NCBI GenBank assembly: GCA_029718625.1
Contig: CM056389.1
Span: 21,609,381-21,673,380, forward strand
Length of the DNA: 64,000 nucleotides
Source of the DNA: Synaphobranchus kaupii
Lineage: Eukaryota > Chordata > Actinopteri > Anguilliformes > Synaphobranchidae
Reading direction: 5' to 3'
Numbering within the stretch: position 1 is the first letter of the stretch; every line of letters starts with the position of its first letter. Positions 55,360-64,000 of this stretch are shown piece by piece. A program made the position numbers and the translations under genes. The notes beneath the pieces were generated by a model that had not been told where the DNA came from, ran no database searches, and was given only the letters and a program-made list of their open reading frames with translations.

Positions 55360-56171
55360 AACTGCACTAGTGTCAGTTAGTACTTTGTAACTCCTCCGCG
55401 GGCAACTATAACAGCTTGCAGACGCTCCCTGTAGCCAGCCTGTCTGTCAATTCTTGCTTTTGGAATTTTTCCCCATTATTCCTGGCCGAACAGCTCTAGC
55501 TCAGAAATATTCTTCGGCCTCCTTGCATGCATGGCATGTTTGAGATCTCTCCACAGATTTTCAATAATATTCAAGTCTGGGGAGTGTGGTGGCCATTCCA
55601 AAACCTTCGTCTTTCCTCGAGGTACTTCATGGTTGATTTCGAGGTATGCTTGGATCATTGTCTTGCTGGAATACCCAACTTCTCTTCAACTTCAATGTCT
55701 GGACTGACCTTAGAGCACAATATTTCAACAACCCCAAAGCATAATGGATCTACCTGCATGCTTAACAGTTGGCACGGTGTTCTTCTCTAAAAATACTTCA
55801 CCCTTTTTTCTCCAAACATAACTTCTTTGGTTGTGGCCACAAAGTTCCATTTTGGCTTTGTCTGTCCAAAACACATTGTTCCAAAATGCTTCAGGCTTCT
55901 CAAGGCTTTCTTTTGCATACTTCTGGGCCTTAGTAATCATCTTTTTAAAAAGTAACAAAGAATAATTCAAAAGGGTTCCCAAACATTTACACAGGGCCTT
56001 ATTATTTCGAAACAAAAATTTTTTAAGAAAAAGTAATCATGCTTTAAAATTTGAAGAAATGCGTCATGTTTAACTTTGTGCCATTTAGAGGTCAGGTTAG
56101 CTTCTGTTCATTTAGATATTAACTGTAAGAGGCATTTTGACCACGGGTGCCCACATTTTTGCACCCCACTG
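55360..56171 (-). mobile_element. Tc1-like transposon fragment next to an OR promoter
   Basis: Minus-strand Tc1 element whose outer end at 56171 reads, on the minus strand, CAGTGGGGTGCAAAAATGTG, a well-known fish Tc1 tip, next to TA. Transposase pieces occupy 55476-56015. The other end is cut near 55360. It abuts the upstream edge of the promoter module (CATACACAAAGCTGAAATAG). Confidence 0.82.
55476..56015 (-). pseudogene. Tc1-like transposase, broken
   Basis: Central region with EAFWNNVFWTDKAKMELCGH (first catalytic D), YVWRKKGEVFLEKNTVPTVK and SIMLWGC, then a frame change and loss of the middle block. The last part reads [20 protein letters not shown] (third catalytic block, S-P-D-L-N-x-I-E retained). 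The DNA-binding N-terminus is absent. Confidence 0.85.
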
Positions 56172-56583
56172 TACATACACAAAGCTGAAATAGTAATAGT
56201 CATACCACAGCCCAGGCCTGACATTAAGGCTCGAGACAGACAGAATAAATAAATAAACATGCATACAAATCCCAAACAAGGAACACAAAATCATTTGTTG
56301 TTGTTGCGTCATGTTGCATTAATTTCACATGAGCATTTCTGCTGTGTTCTGTTCCCTTGATGTACTGGTCTGTGTCAACAGTCCGGGATATAAGAACCAC
56401 AGTGCACGCTTTGACTCACCACAGTCTTTTACAACTGATCTATCATCAAGTTCAAGGACATACTGTTCATCTACTAAAATAGAAATATTTAAAGACATTG
56501 GTTGATAGAAAGAGTGTTCTTCTTTATGAGAGATATATACACTGACAACATTTTTGGTGTGTGCTGTTTGCCAAAGGTTATTG
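56172..56583 (+). promoter_or_regulatory. Upstream (second) promoter and exon 1 of the OR-F unit
   Basis: Full module: TGTTGCATTAATTTCACATG, EBF-like TTCCCTTGATG at 56352 (one change from the others), TATA (GATATAAGAACC) at 56387-56398, likely start near 56418, ATCTATCATCAAGTTCAAGG block, exon end TTATTG at 56583 and donor GTAAGTATTAG. No OR follows before the next module at 60.2 kb, so this is either an unused duplicate or an alternative distal promoter of OR-F. Confidence 0.65.
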
Positions 56584-56620
56584 GTAAGTATTAGTTACAT
56601 GTTAATGTATTCTTTCATAA

Positions 56621-57707
56621 TGTCATGATTCTAGCCTGTCATGTCACGTTTTATGTTTAATTTCTGTCTTAGTTAGATTTCTTGTAAATGTCACGTATTA
56701 TGTTTAGTCTAGTCTAGTCACGCCACGTTTTATGTTTTATTCTTGTTATGTTTCATTTTCATGTCATGTCATGTTTCATGTTTGATTATTGTTACGATTT
56801 ATTTTCTAGTCTTGTCATGTCACGTTTTATATTTGATTCATGTTACGTTTCCCGTTCATTGTTAGCATACACATTTTCGTGTTTTTCCGCAGCCTTGCGT
56901 TCATGCTTTCTCTATCTCTCTTGCTGTCACTCACGCTTCCCTAATTGTTTAATTATCCCGTGTCTAGTTTACTAATCTACTAACATTAGATCAGGATTGG
57001 GTAATACTAACTCTCTAACCATGTGTTCATTTTTACCTTACGTTTCTCGTGCATGTCATTTACTAATTTACTAACGCTAGGTCAGGATAGGTTTATTACT
57101 AACGATTACTAATTATCTTGTTACCTTGTCAGCCTTCCACACCTGATTTCCATTTGCATGCTGCTCTCAAGCTAAGTGTCTGCACCTGTCTACACCTGCA
57201 TTTAAGTTCAGTGTTCATGTCATGTCTTTGCGAAATTGTTGCCTCCTGTTTGTCAGTGCACTTTTGAGCGTTTTTCCAAGCCTGCCTTTTTGTTTACGAT
57301 CCAAGCCTGTTATTGACCATTGTTATCGACCTCTGTTTTGTTGACCACTGCCTGCCTGTACCACGAGTTTTTGCCTGCTGTCTTTAGTACTTTTGCCCCA
57401 TGGAGTGGACTTCGGTCTTGACTCTTGCATTGCCTTCGACCCCGAGCCTGCCTACCGTCTGCCTGTACTTCTGCCCCGCTGACAGCTACTCTGGTTACTG
57501 GATTATTGCATGGTGTACCGATTCTGAGACTGCCTTCTCCCTCGGTACTGTACATTGGTTTTGGCTGGATTTTTTGTGTATGAACTTTGCTTGTTTTTTG
57601 ACCATGCTGATTGGACATTCCCTCATTAAAAGCCCTCACGGGACCTTTTCTACTACCACTGCTTCTGAGTCATGCATTTCGGGTCCTACCCTCACGCACC
57701 CGTCTCA
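56621..57707. mobile_element. Solo LTR-like insertion with target duplication
   Basis: Starts TGTCATGATTCTAGCC and ends CACCCGTCTCA, that is TG..CA borders, with CATAA on both sides (56616-56620 and 57708-57712). 1087 bp, T/C-rich, with repeated GCCTG and CACGTTTTATG words and a CATTAAA signal at 57623. The uninterrupted site is seen at 48090-48110 and in the OR-B intron. No internal retroelement genes, so a solo LTR is the best reading. The first 99 bp also occur at 60434-60532. Confidence 0.8.
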
Positions 57708-57978
57708 CATAATTTATTAATTTAATGCATTCCATTCATTTCTTTAAATGCAAAGTAATTACTCTAGTTATCGAATGTTAAATAATTTTAAAATAAGTAA
57801 TTTTTTAGCATATTAAAGAAAAAAGCATCTTTAAGAAATTATATATATATTTCATACAACATATTGCAGCAAACACCTTAACAAGACATATCTTCCAAAT
57901 CTTTCCCTTTTTTAAAGATTTCTGAGAGAAAATATAAAATATGTCAGTGTACTATTTATTGACATTGGTCATCTTTAA

Positions 57979-59965
57979 CCTCTTAATACCAAGGGCAAAA
58001 TATACCAATTCTCGCCTGTTTTTACTAGTGACAAACAAAGCTGTTTATCTCAAAAACTGTAAAGGCTACAAATATGGTTCATAGCTTTTATTAAAACAGA
58101 GAACTGCACTATTATGACTAAGTAGTCATAATTCATATACATACACTTCTTGCTACTTAACTACAACAATTTATGTACAGAAATTGTGAAAAAACAAAAA
58201 ACGGGTACCTAAATTCAAATTTCAGATTTTTTACCCGATGAGCTACAAGAGCTATGGAGGAAATAACTCCTCTTTGTGATTCCTCAATATGCTGCCTATC
58301 TCTGCTAAAGATATGGTGTCAATATCTCAAATCATTCAAATTCTGCAGAGCTTTTTTTCAGGTGAACCATTTCGATTACCAAAGTTGGCACAAATTGTGC
58401 AAAATGGCCCAGGTTCCAGAAAAGTCTCAATATAATTAATTTTTTAAGTTTTACAATAAAATCTGATAATTGGCAATAAAAGTTAATTTTTAGATGTGTT
58501 TTTGGTGTGTTTCATATTACACAACTAACTAGCCTAGCTGTGTTCCCCAAAAAGCTCTGCCTCATTAGCCAGAAATTAGTCCAGGTATATAAAATCAAAT
58601 GTCCACCCTAGATAATATAAACCCCTGCATAATAATCAACAACAACAAACTCATCCTCATATTATCTCTCCCTCGTGTTAGGTCATGCATAAATTGCTCA
58701 TTTGTTTACCTGCAGAGCCTGCTGTACTGCTTACAGAACAATTTACTCATGTGGAACAAAACAAACCCTTCAGGCGCCATTGCATTCAAAAGAAACTCGG
58801 AACAGCTCGTCTCAGACACAAATAGATAGCTAGCTGCTATGTGTAATTTTGCTGGCTAGCTTGCCATTGTTACAATATAGTAATGTTAGCTATATTAATT
58901 TAATTCAGAGGGATTCGTTTTATACATAACAGTGAATTCGCACTGGTATACCGGCAAAATAATCTGTTACCTTATATCACTCTGCGTCACTGAGACCGCA
59001 AAACCATATTTCGGCTAGGACCTGCTGCACGGAGAAACTCCTGAATAACCTAGACATAACTAACCAAAAACTGTAGGAAAGAGACTGTAAAGTAAAAAGA
59101 TAAACAGCGCAGTTACCTTATGAATTGTGCTTTGCTAAACGGAATGTAGCGAGCTACGCTACAAGGTAAAAACACTGCACCATCTTGGTTCGATAATTAC
59201 GCTTGTTTGCCTCTTCCTCTTACGCAGGGCTGTATTTCCTTGATTTACGACGGCATTGTGTTGAATGAGGGCTTGTTTGAAAGATAAGAGTTTTGGCTAT
59301 TGGATGGAATATTTGACACAGTTTTAAAACCCAATGGAAAGCAAATAATACTCGGAGTGAAGGCGGGTCGAAGACAGTTTTTCCCACTTCAGATAGGCCT
59401 ATTTTGCTATCAGTCAAAGAAATACACCCAATTGACGACGGTTTTGCATAAATCTCTGCAAACAAGTACAAAACCACTCTGGCTAACATATACTAAGCCA
59501 AGGGATTGGTACTCCAGAAACTGGCTGAGTTTCACAACGCCAAACTGAACACAGCCGAACGAGTCGTAATCAAGTGCAAAAAAGCACAAGTCGGTTTAAA
59601 ATTGGAAAAAAATCATGTACAGCCGTATGAAAGTTTTAAAGTGTTTTTTCTTGAAGCCTAAAGGTATAATGATTTTTCAAACCAAAGTTTTGTGAAATAC
59701 AATTAAGCAGAACAGTTTACCAGCACATTGTTTATGGTGTGACATCAAGCTGCAATACATGTTTGAGAATTAGGTCAGAGATAAAGTTTTATCTCGACGT
59801 TTTGGGCTTAAAAACCACTTTCCCAGAAGGAATGGATATATCTTAAGGTTTAATCAAAATATTGAGGTGAGCAGTTTATTATATATTATTAAATTAATTA
59901 AATGTATAATTTAATAATTTCCGTAACGCCCGCGTTACCGCTAGGGGGCGTTTTGCAGCAAGAGG
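57979..59965 (+). mobile_element. piggyBac-like TTAA element, copy 3
   Basis: TTAA at 57975-57978 and 59966-59969; tips CCTCTTAATACC and GCAGCAAGAGG. The same intron sequence without the element is at 60810-60850 (GGTCATCTTTAAACTCTCTT), so the insertion site is exact. 1987 bp. The minus-strand transposase start at 59057 reads MSRLFRSFSVQQVLAEIWFC then stops at 58977 after SDAE. Non-autonomous. Confidence 0.88.
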
Positions 59966-59989
59966 TTAAACTCTCTTTGGTTTCATCTT

Positions 59990-60396
59990 TATACACAAAG
60001 CTGAAATAGTAACATTCATGCCGCAGTCCTGGTCCCAAGTGAGGCTCCAGATGGATACAATAAATAAAAATAAACACATAAATATGAATCCCAAACAAGG
60101 ATCACAAAATCAATCATTGCGTCATGTTGCATTAATGTCACGTGAGCATTTCTGTTGTGTTCTGTTCCCTTGGTGTACTGTCCTCTGTCAACACTCCGGG
60201 ATATAAGAACCACAGTGCACGCTTTGACTCACCACAGTCTTTTCCAACTGATCTATCATCAAGTTCAAGGACATACTGTTCATCTACTAAAATAGAAATA
60301 TTTAAAGACATTGGTTGATAGAAAGAGTGTTCTTCTATATGAGAGATAGATACACTGACAACATTTTTGGTCTGTGCTGTTTGCCAAAGGTTATTG
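59990..60396 (+). promoter_or_regulatory. Proximal promoter and non-coding exon 1 of OR-F
   Basis: Upstream TTGCGTCA-type word (60117), CATTAATGTCACGTGAGC, EBF/Olf-1-like TTCCCTTGGTG at 60165, TATA (GATATAAGAACC) at 60199-60210, likely start near 60230, ATCTATCATCAAGTTCAAGG block at 60249, exon end TTATTG at 60396, donor GTAAGTATTAG. The intron to the acceptor at 61273-61274 is 878 bp and contains a partial LTR at 60434-60532. Confidence 0.75.
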
Positions 60397-60433
60397 GTAA
60401 GTATTAGTTACATGTTAATTTATTCTTTCATAA

Positions 60434-60532
60434 TGTCATGATTCTAGCCTGTCATGTCACGTTTTATGTTTAATTTCTGTCTTAGTTAGATTTCTTGTAA
60501 ATGTCACATATTATGTTTAGTCTAGTCTAGTC
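60434..60532. mobile_element. Partial copy of the solo LTR in the OR-F intron
   Basis: Identical start to 56621 (TGTCATGATTCTAGCC...) and same CATAA before it, but stops at TCTAGTCTAGTC. It is followed by a second copy of the intron phrase TTAGTTACATGTTAATGTAT that already occurs before the LTR at 60404. The duplicated phrase shows a recombination between module copies removed the rest. Confidence 0.8.
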
Positions 60533-61334
60533 TTAGTTACATGTTAATGTATTCTTTCATAATTTATTAATATAATGCATTCCATTCATTTCTTTATATG
60601 CAAAGTAATTACTCTAGTTATCGAATGTTAAATAATTTTAAAATAAGTAATTTTTTAGCATATTAAAGAAAAAAGCATCTTTAAGAAAATATCTATATAT
60701 TTCATACAACATATTGCAGCAAACACCTTGACAAGACATATCTTGCAAATCTTTCCCTTTTTTAAAGATTTCTGAGAGAAAATATAAAATATGTCAGTGT
60801 ACTATTTATTGACATTGGTCATCTTTAAACTCTCTTTGGTTTCATCTTTCTGAATGCATCTACAACCATCAGGTGTCATCTATGATTAATCTGTCAGCCC
60901 TTTACAGTAATACTAAAAGTATTAAAGTAATAGAAAACTAATACAAATACATGGAATGAGTATGTAAAATGATACACAGGATATGTGTTCTGTGACGTTA
61001 CAAAAGTGTTCACTGGAAGTTTGAAAAAGTAGAAATTATATTTAAAAAACTTTTTTGTCACAAATTCATGGTTTGAATGAAGCCTAGGAATTTTGTATTT
61101 TGGGTACTGTTTGAGGCATAAGGATACACAAGCTCCATTATATAATAATGAATAATAATTACAAAATAAATTTGAGCTTGTGTGGTTTCTGTAGCTAGAC
61201 ACTTGACTAACTATCCTTTGCTAACTTTGAAGTGAGGAATTCATAACTGAAGATAAACATTTTTTTATTTTCAGATCCTAAAAAAACATTTTTTTTAAAG
61301 GGGTGTGAAACAAAGAGGAGCAAGCAAACCAGCG

Positions 61335-62306
61335 ATGAGCCCCCCAAATTTAACCTTCTTTATAAACGTTAATATTGTGCACCCTGAGTTATTTTTCATA
61401 AGTGGTTTAGAAGGTATTCCCCACACAAAATACTACTATGTCTTCTTGTGCTTTGTTTATGTTCTGTCTCTACTGGGAAACACCTTTGTCATGTTTCTGA
61501 TTTATACAGATCACTGTCTTCACAGTCCAAAATATATTGTAGTGTTTAATTTGGCTGTGTCCGACTTGTGCATAAGCACTGCGCTCGTTCCTCAGTTGAT
61601 TGACACCTTCCTGTTTAAATCACAGTTAATCTCCTTTGAGGCCTGCTTGACTAACATGTTTTTTGTTTTTTCGTTTCTTTGCATGGAGTCTCTCACTCTC
61701 ACTGTTCTGTCCTATGATAGATATGTTGCGATATGCTCTCCACTGAGATACAATGAGATTGTGACACATAAATCAATGTTGATGATCATAATCATATCAT
61801 GGATTTTTGCAGGACTGGCCATTCTCATAACTGTGATTTTTATCAGCAGACTGTCATTCTGCAAATCCATTGTGATAAACAGTTACTTCTGTGATCATGG
61901 ACCCATAATCAGGTTGGCTTGCAATGACAACACTCCAAATTACATGATGAGTTGGACACACCCTGTTGTGATTCTATGGTTTCCGGTACTTTTTATTACG
62001 GTTACATACATTCGTATAGGCAGGGCATTACTAACAATTGCAGCAGCCTCAGAGCGCCTCAAAGCCATGAAAACCTGCACCTCTCATTTGATCTTAGTGG
62101 GTGTTTTTTATCTTCCTATAATCGTCACTGCAAGAATGGGCTCCGTCATTCACCAGAATGCCTGGATTATTACTAGGACTCTGGCAACCCTCTTGCCACC
62201 TATGCTGAATCCAATCATTTACTCACTCAACACACAAGAATTTACAGCATCTATTAAAAAGTTTTACAGAAGAAACAAGATGCACACCACTGTAAGGAAT
62301 AAATGA
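61335..62306 (+). CDS. Olfactory receptor, intact (OR-F)
   Basis: 323 residues, no lesions. N-glycosylation site NLT at 5; TM1 about 34-57 with GN at 48-49; TM2 67-90; ECL1 Cys 104; TM3 105-127; DRY 128-130 in LSYDRYVAICSPLRY; TM4 148-171; ECL2 cysteines 176, 186, 196; TM5 207-230; KAMKTC 243-248 opening TM6; NPIIY 292-296 in TM7; short basic tail. Role as for other ORs: ligand-gated activation of Golf in ciliated olfactory neurons. The ATG at 61335 follows the acceptor at 61274 by 60 bp; ten more upstream codons are open but start with GTG. Near-identical to OR-E and close to OR-B. It differs by C at residue 116 and E at 118 (LCMES) in TM3, a likely ligand-pocket region. Confidence 0.95.
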   Translation: MSPPNLTFFINVNIVHPELFFISGLEGIPHTKYYYVFLCFVYVLSLLGNTFVMFLIYTDHCLHSPKYIVVFNLAVSDLCISTALVPQLIDTFLFKSQLISFEACLTNMFFVFSFLCMESLTLTVLSYDRYVAICSPLRYNEIVTHKSMLMIIIISWIFAGLAILITVIFISRLSFCKSIVINSYFCDHGPIIRLACNDNTPNYMMSWTHPVVILWFPVLFITVTYIRIGRALLTIAAASERLKAMKTCTSHLILVGVFYLPIIVTARMGSVIHQNAWIITRTLATLLPPMLNPIIYSLNTQEFTASIKKFYRRNKMHTTVRNK

Positions 62307-62744
62307 ACAAATGTTTTAAACACAAATCACTGACTGGCAAGTTTAACTATTATAATTATTTGAACCCTCCACTCAACTGTCAACTGTAAGTGTAATTTGC
62401 TAATTTAACACAATGAATGGGAATCCAGTGATAGATTTTGCCTTCAATAAGTACACTTTTTCATAAAATGGTTAAGATTTACCAAACATATCTGAGGCCC
62501 TCTTTATGAATAGCAGTTTAAAAGCCTTAAATAAATCTTGGTGAGAACAGTAACAATACACTTGTGACTGTGTAGCACCCTTAGGATGTTAACTGCTGAG
62601 GCCAGGGGACTTCAGTTCTGTTTTTAGATGGCCGCAGGGTTGCTGGTTTTAATTTAGATCGAAAGAAACCAAGTGAGGTGAGATTTTGGGTCACAGACAT
62701 CAGGAAGTCATGGCATGCAAAGGATATGAAACCAAATATTAAAT
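62307..62744 (+). other. OR-F 3' flank with candidate poly(A) signal
   Basis: Conserved with OR-B and OR-E flanks (TGTCAACTGTAAGTGTAATT, TGTGTAGCACCCTTAGGATG). AATAAA at 62530-62535 in the shared phrase CCTTAAATAAATCTT, about 225 bp past the stop. Confidence 0.65.
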
Positions 62745-62935
62745 ATGATGACTTTATTTACATTTATGTTGATTCATTTATGGCTATAATTGCTAAATGA
62801 AATAGAAATAGTAGCTTGTACATTATCAATGTCTTAACTGTATTTTTTGATCAATTTAATGCTCCCTTGGTGAATAAAAGTATAAATATTTTTCAAAAAC
62901 ATAAAAGTGATTCCAAACTTTTGAATGCTAGTGTA
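62745..62935 (-). repeat. MITE-like repeat, counterpart of 10425-10640
   Basis: Reverse complement of the repeat in the OR-B flank; ends GTGATTCCAAACTTTTGAAT then GCTAGTGTAT. Same relative position to the gene. Confidence 0.7.
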
Positions 62936-62944
62936 TAATTTATG

Positions 62945-63560
62945 GCATATATATACTGATTAATTACAGTTGTGCCTCCTATCTTTTTTGAAAAAATCTT
63001 GGTAAACTTGGTAAATGGCTTAAATGAAACAAGACAGGACCATTTACAATACAAACCTTTGATTAGATTTGTTTATTTTCCATAATTTAAGTTAAAAAAG
63101 TGTGCAAAATCTGAGGATGATATGCAGAACTACTAAAGGTCTATGATGCAAAATATAGGCAGTGTACCCTGGTGTCTCCGAATCTATCCAAATTGTGCAC
63201 TGCTCTAAATAAAAAAAGAAATTATGTTATATTTAACTACAAGTAAAGAGTTTTGGCTCATAAAACTCACTTTTGCATCATTTTCAAGTGGGAATTACAT
63301 ATTTTCATCAGTATAGGGGGGTAGATATCTATGGGTCCAAAACCCCTATGCAAAACATGTCATAAAATGAATAAAATTATTCATTATTGTATTATAACGC
63401 ATATACATTTGCTCCTTCTGATGGCTTAAGATTTTAAAAAAACATTGATATCACAGTGTTACATACACCTAAATATGTTGCCTAATCATTCACTCTTGTA
63501 CCTCAATAAAACATCACTTGTCCCTGTACTCTACAGTATGTATACTTTTGTCCTGGGATT
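62945..63560 (+). repeat. OR-F distal downstream unit, inverted duplicate of 8463-9058
   Basis: Continues the duplication beyond the repeat. At its proximal edge (62936-62955) is the empty site corresponding to the composite Tc1 insertion at 9060-10409. Similarity ends at about 63560 (TATACTTTTGTCCTGGG), which in the other copy is where the fold-back at 7620-8462 begins. Confidence 0.85.
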
Positions 63561-64000
63561 GCATTTTTCTGTAGTTTTTTTAAAATTATCCTATTCATAA
63601 TGACTCCAAGGAAATTTTTACCTTTATCTACCACATATCGGCGCACAGTAAATTGGAATGAGCATTTGTCATGCCCTAAGAGACAAGAATATAGGCTACG
63701 TCATAGCCTATATTATGTACGATAACATAAACATAAAATAGTATTACACCATCTGCAAAATGCTGCTAAATGTTCTATCTTCAATGAACATCGGTAGCCT
63801 ACATCAAAAATACATTTAACGATTGCACTACAGTATGTGAACTGCACTCAAAATGTGAAAATAACAATAGGGCTATCAAACATATTGGAAAGAGAGTGCT
63901 CGAGTGGAAACACGAACGTACATATGTAGCCAGCGAGACCAACAGCATTTTAGACGCAAAGATACATACATATTGGAAAAGGGAAACTCTCCTCCCAAAT
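63561..64000. other. No gene seen
   Basis: AT-rich sequence with no frame or repeat recognised. Confidence 0.45.

Noticed and set aside
57400..57720. 106-codon plus-strand frame
   Set aside because: Lies inside the LTR-like insertion with TG..CA borders; no protein family recognised.
62282..62306. AATAAA overlapping the OR-F stop codon as poly(A) signal
   Set aside because: It is part of the conserved codons for the C-terminal NK; a conserved AATAAA about 225 bp downstream is a better candidate.

Overview
The window is eukaryotic nuclear DNA, almost certainly from a teleost fish. The reasons are single-coding-exon olfactory receptor (OR) genes of fish type, a dense load of Tc1/mariner, hAT, piggyBac-like, L2 LINE and DIRS elements typical of fish genomes, many (TA)n tracts, and introns with GT..AG borders. 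The species cannot be told from the sequence. No bacterial operons, ribosome binding sites or CRISPR arrays are present.

The host genes are one small OR cluster of six copies. Three have intact 323-residue reading frames: 12031-11060 on the minus strand (here OR-B), 43144-44115 plus (OR-D) and 61335-62306 plus (OR-F). Three are dead: 5333-4401 minus (OR-A, two frameshifts and a shortened DRY motif), 20651-20202 minus (OR-C, only the last 40% remains, cut off by a Tc1-like element) and 48741-49729 plus (OR-E, frameshift and loss of most of the NPIIY motif). Two subgroups are visible in the C-terminal half: B/E/F and A/C/D.

Five copies of a conserved 5' module were found at about 13.07-12.84, 31.18-31.42, 47.84-48.07, 56.35-56.58 and 60.17-60.40 kb. 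Each has an EBF/Olf-1-like site, a TATA box about 36 bp downstream and a non-coding first exon ending in a GT donor. The matching acceptor lies 35-70 bp upstream of each OR start codon. OR genes here are therefore two-exon genes with an untranslated first exon. OR-F has two such promoters in tandem, and the OR-D intron has grown to about 11.7 kb by transposon insertion.

Layout. 0-8.5 kb: Tc1 remnants, OR-A, LINE 3' ends and a long fold-back. 8.5-13.4 kb: OR-B unit, an inverted duplicate of the OR-F unit at 60-63.6 kb, carrying a composite Tc1 insertion that is absent from the other copy. 13.9-31 kb: piggyBac-like TTAA elements, a mariner-like element, OR-C, a hAT element nested in a LINE-tail repeat, and an L2 LINE split by a TTAA element. 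31-43.1 kb: OR-D promoter and giant intron, holding a mariner-like fold-back, a 453-bp-period tandem array with tRNA-like boxes, a perfect hairpin, and a DIRS retroelement split by a nearly full-length L2. 43.1-50.8 kb: OR-D, LINE endonuclease fragment, OR-E. 50.8-56.2 kb: Tc1-like and L2 remnants. 56.2-64 kb: tandem promoters with a solo LTR and a piggyBac-like element, then OR-F and its 3' flank.

The gene products are odorant-sensing GPCRs of olfactory neurons; everything else is mobile DNA that has duplicated, cut, or inserted into the receptor units. Several insertions have an empty counterpart elsewhere in the window, so insertion order can be read directly.
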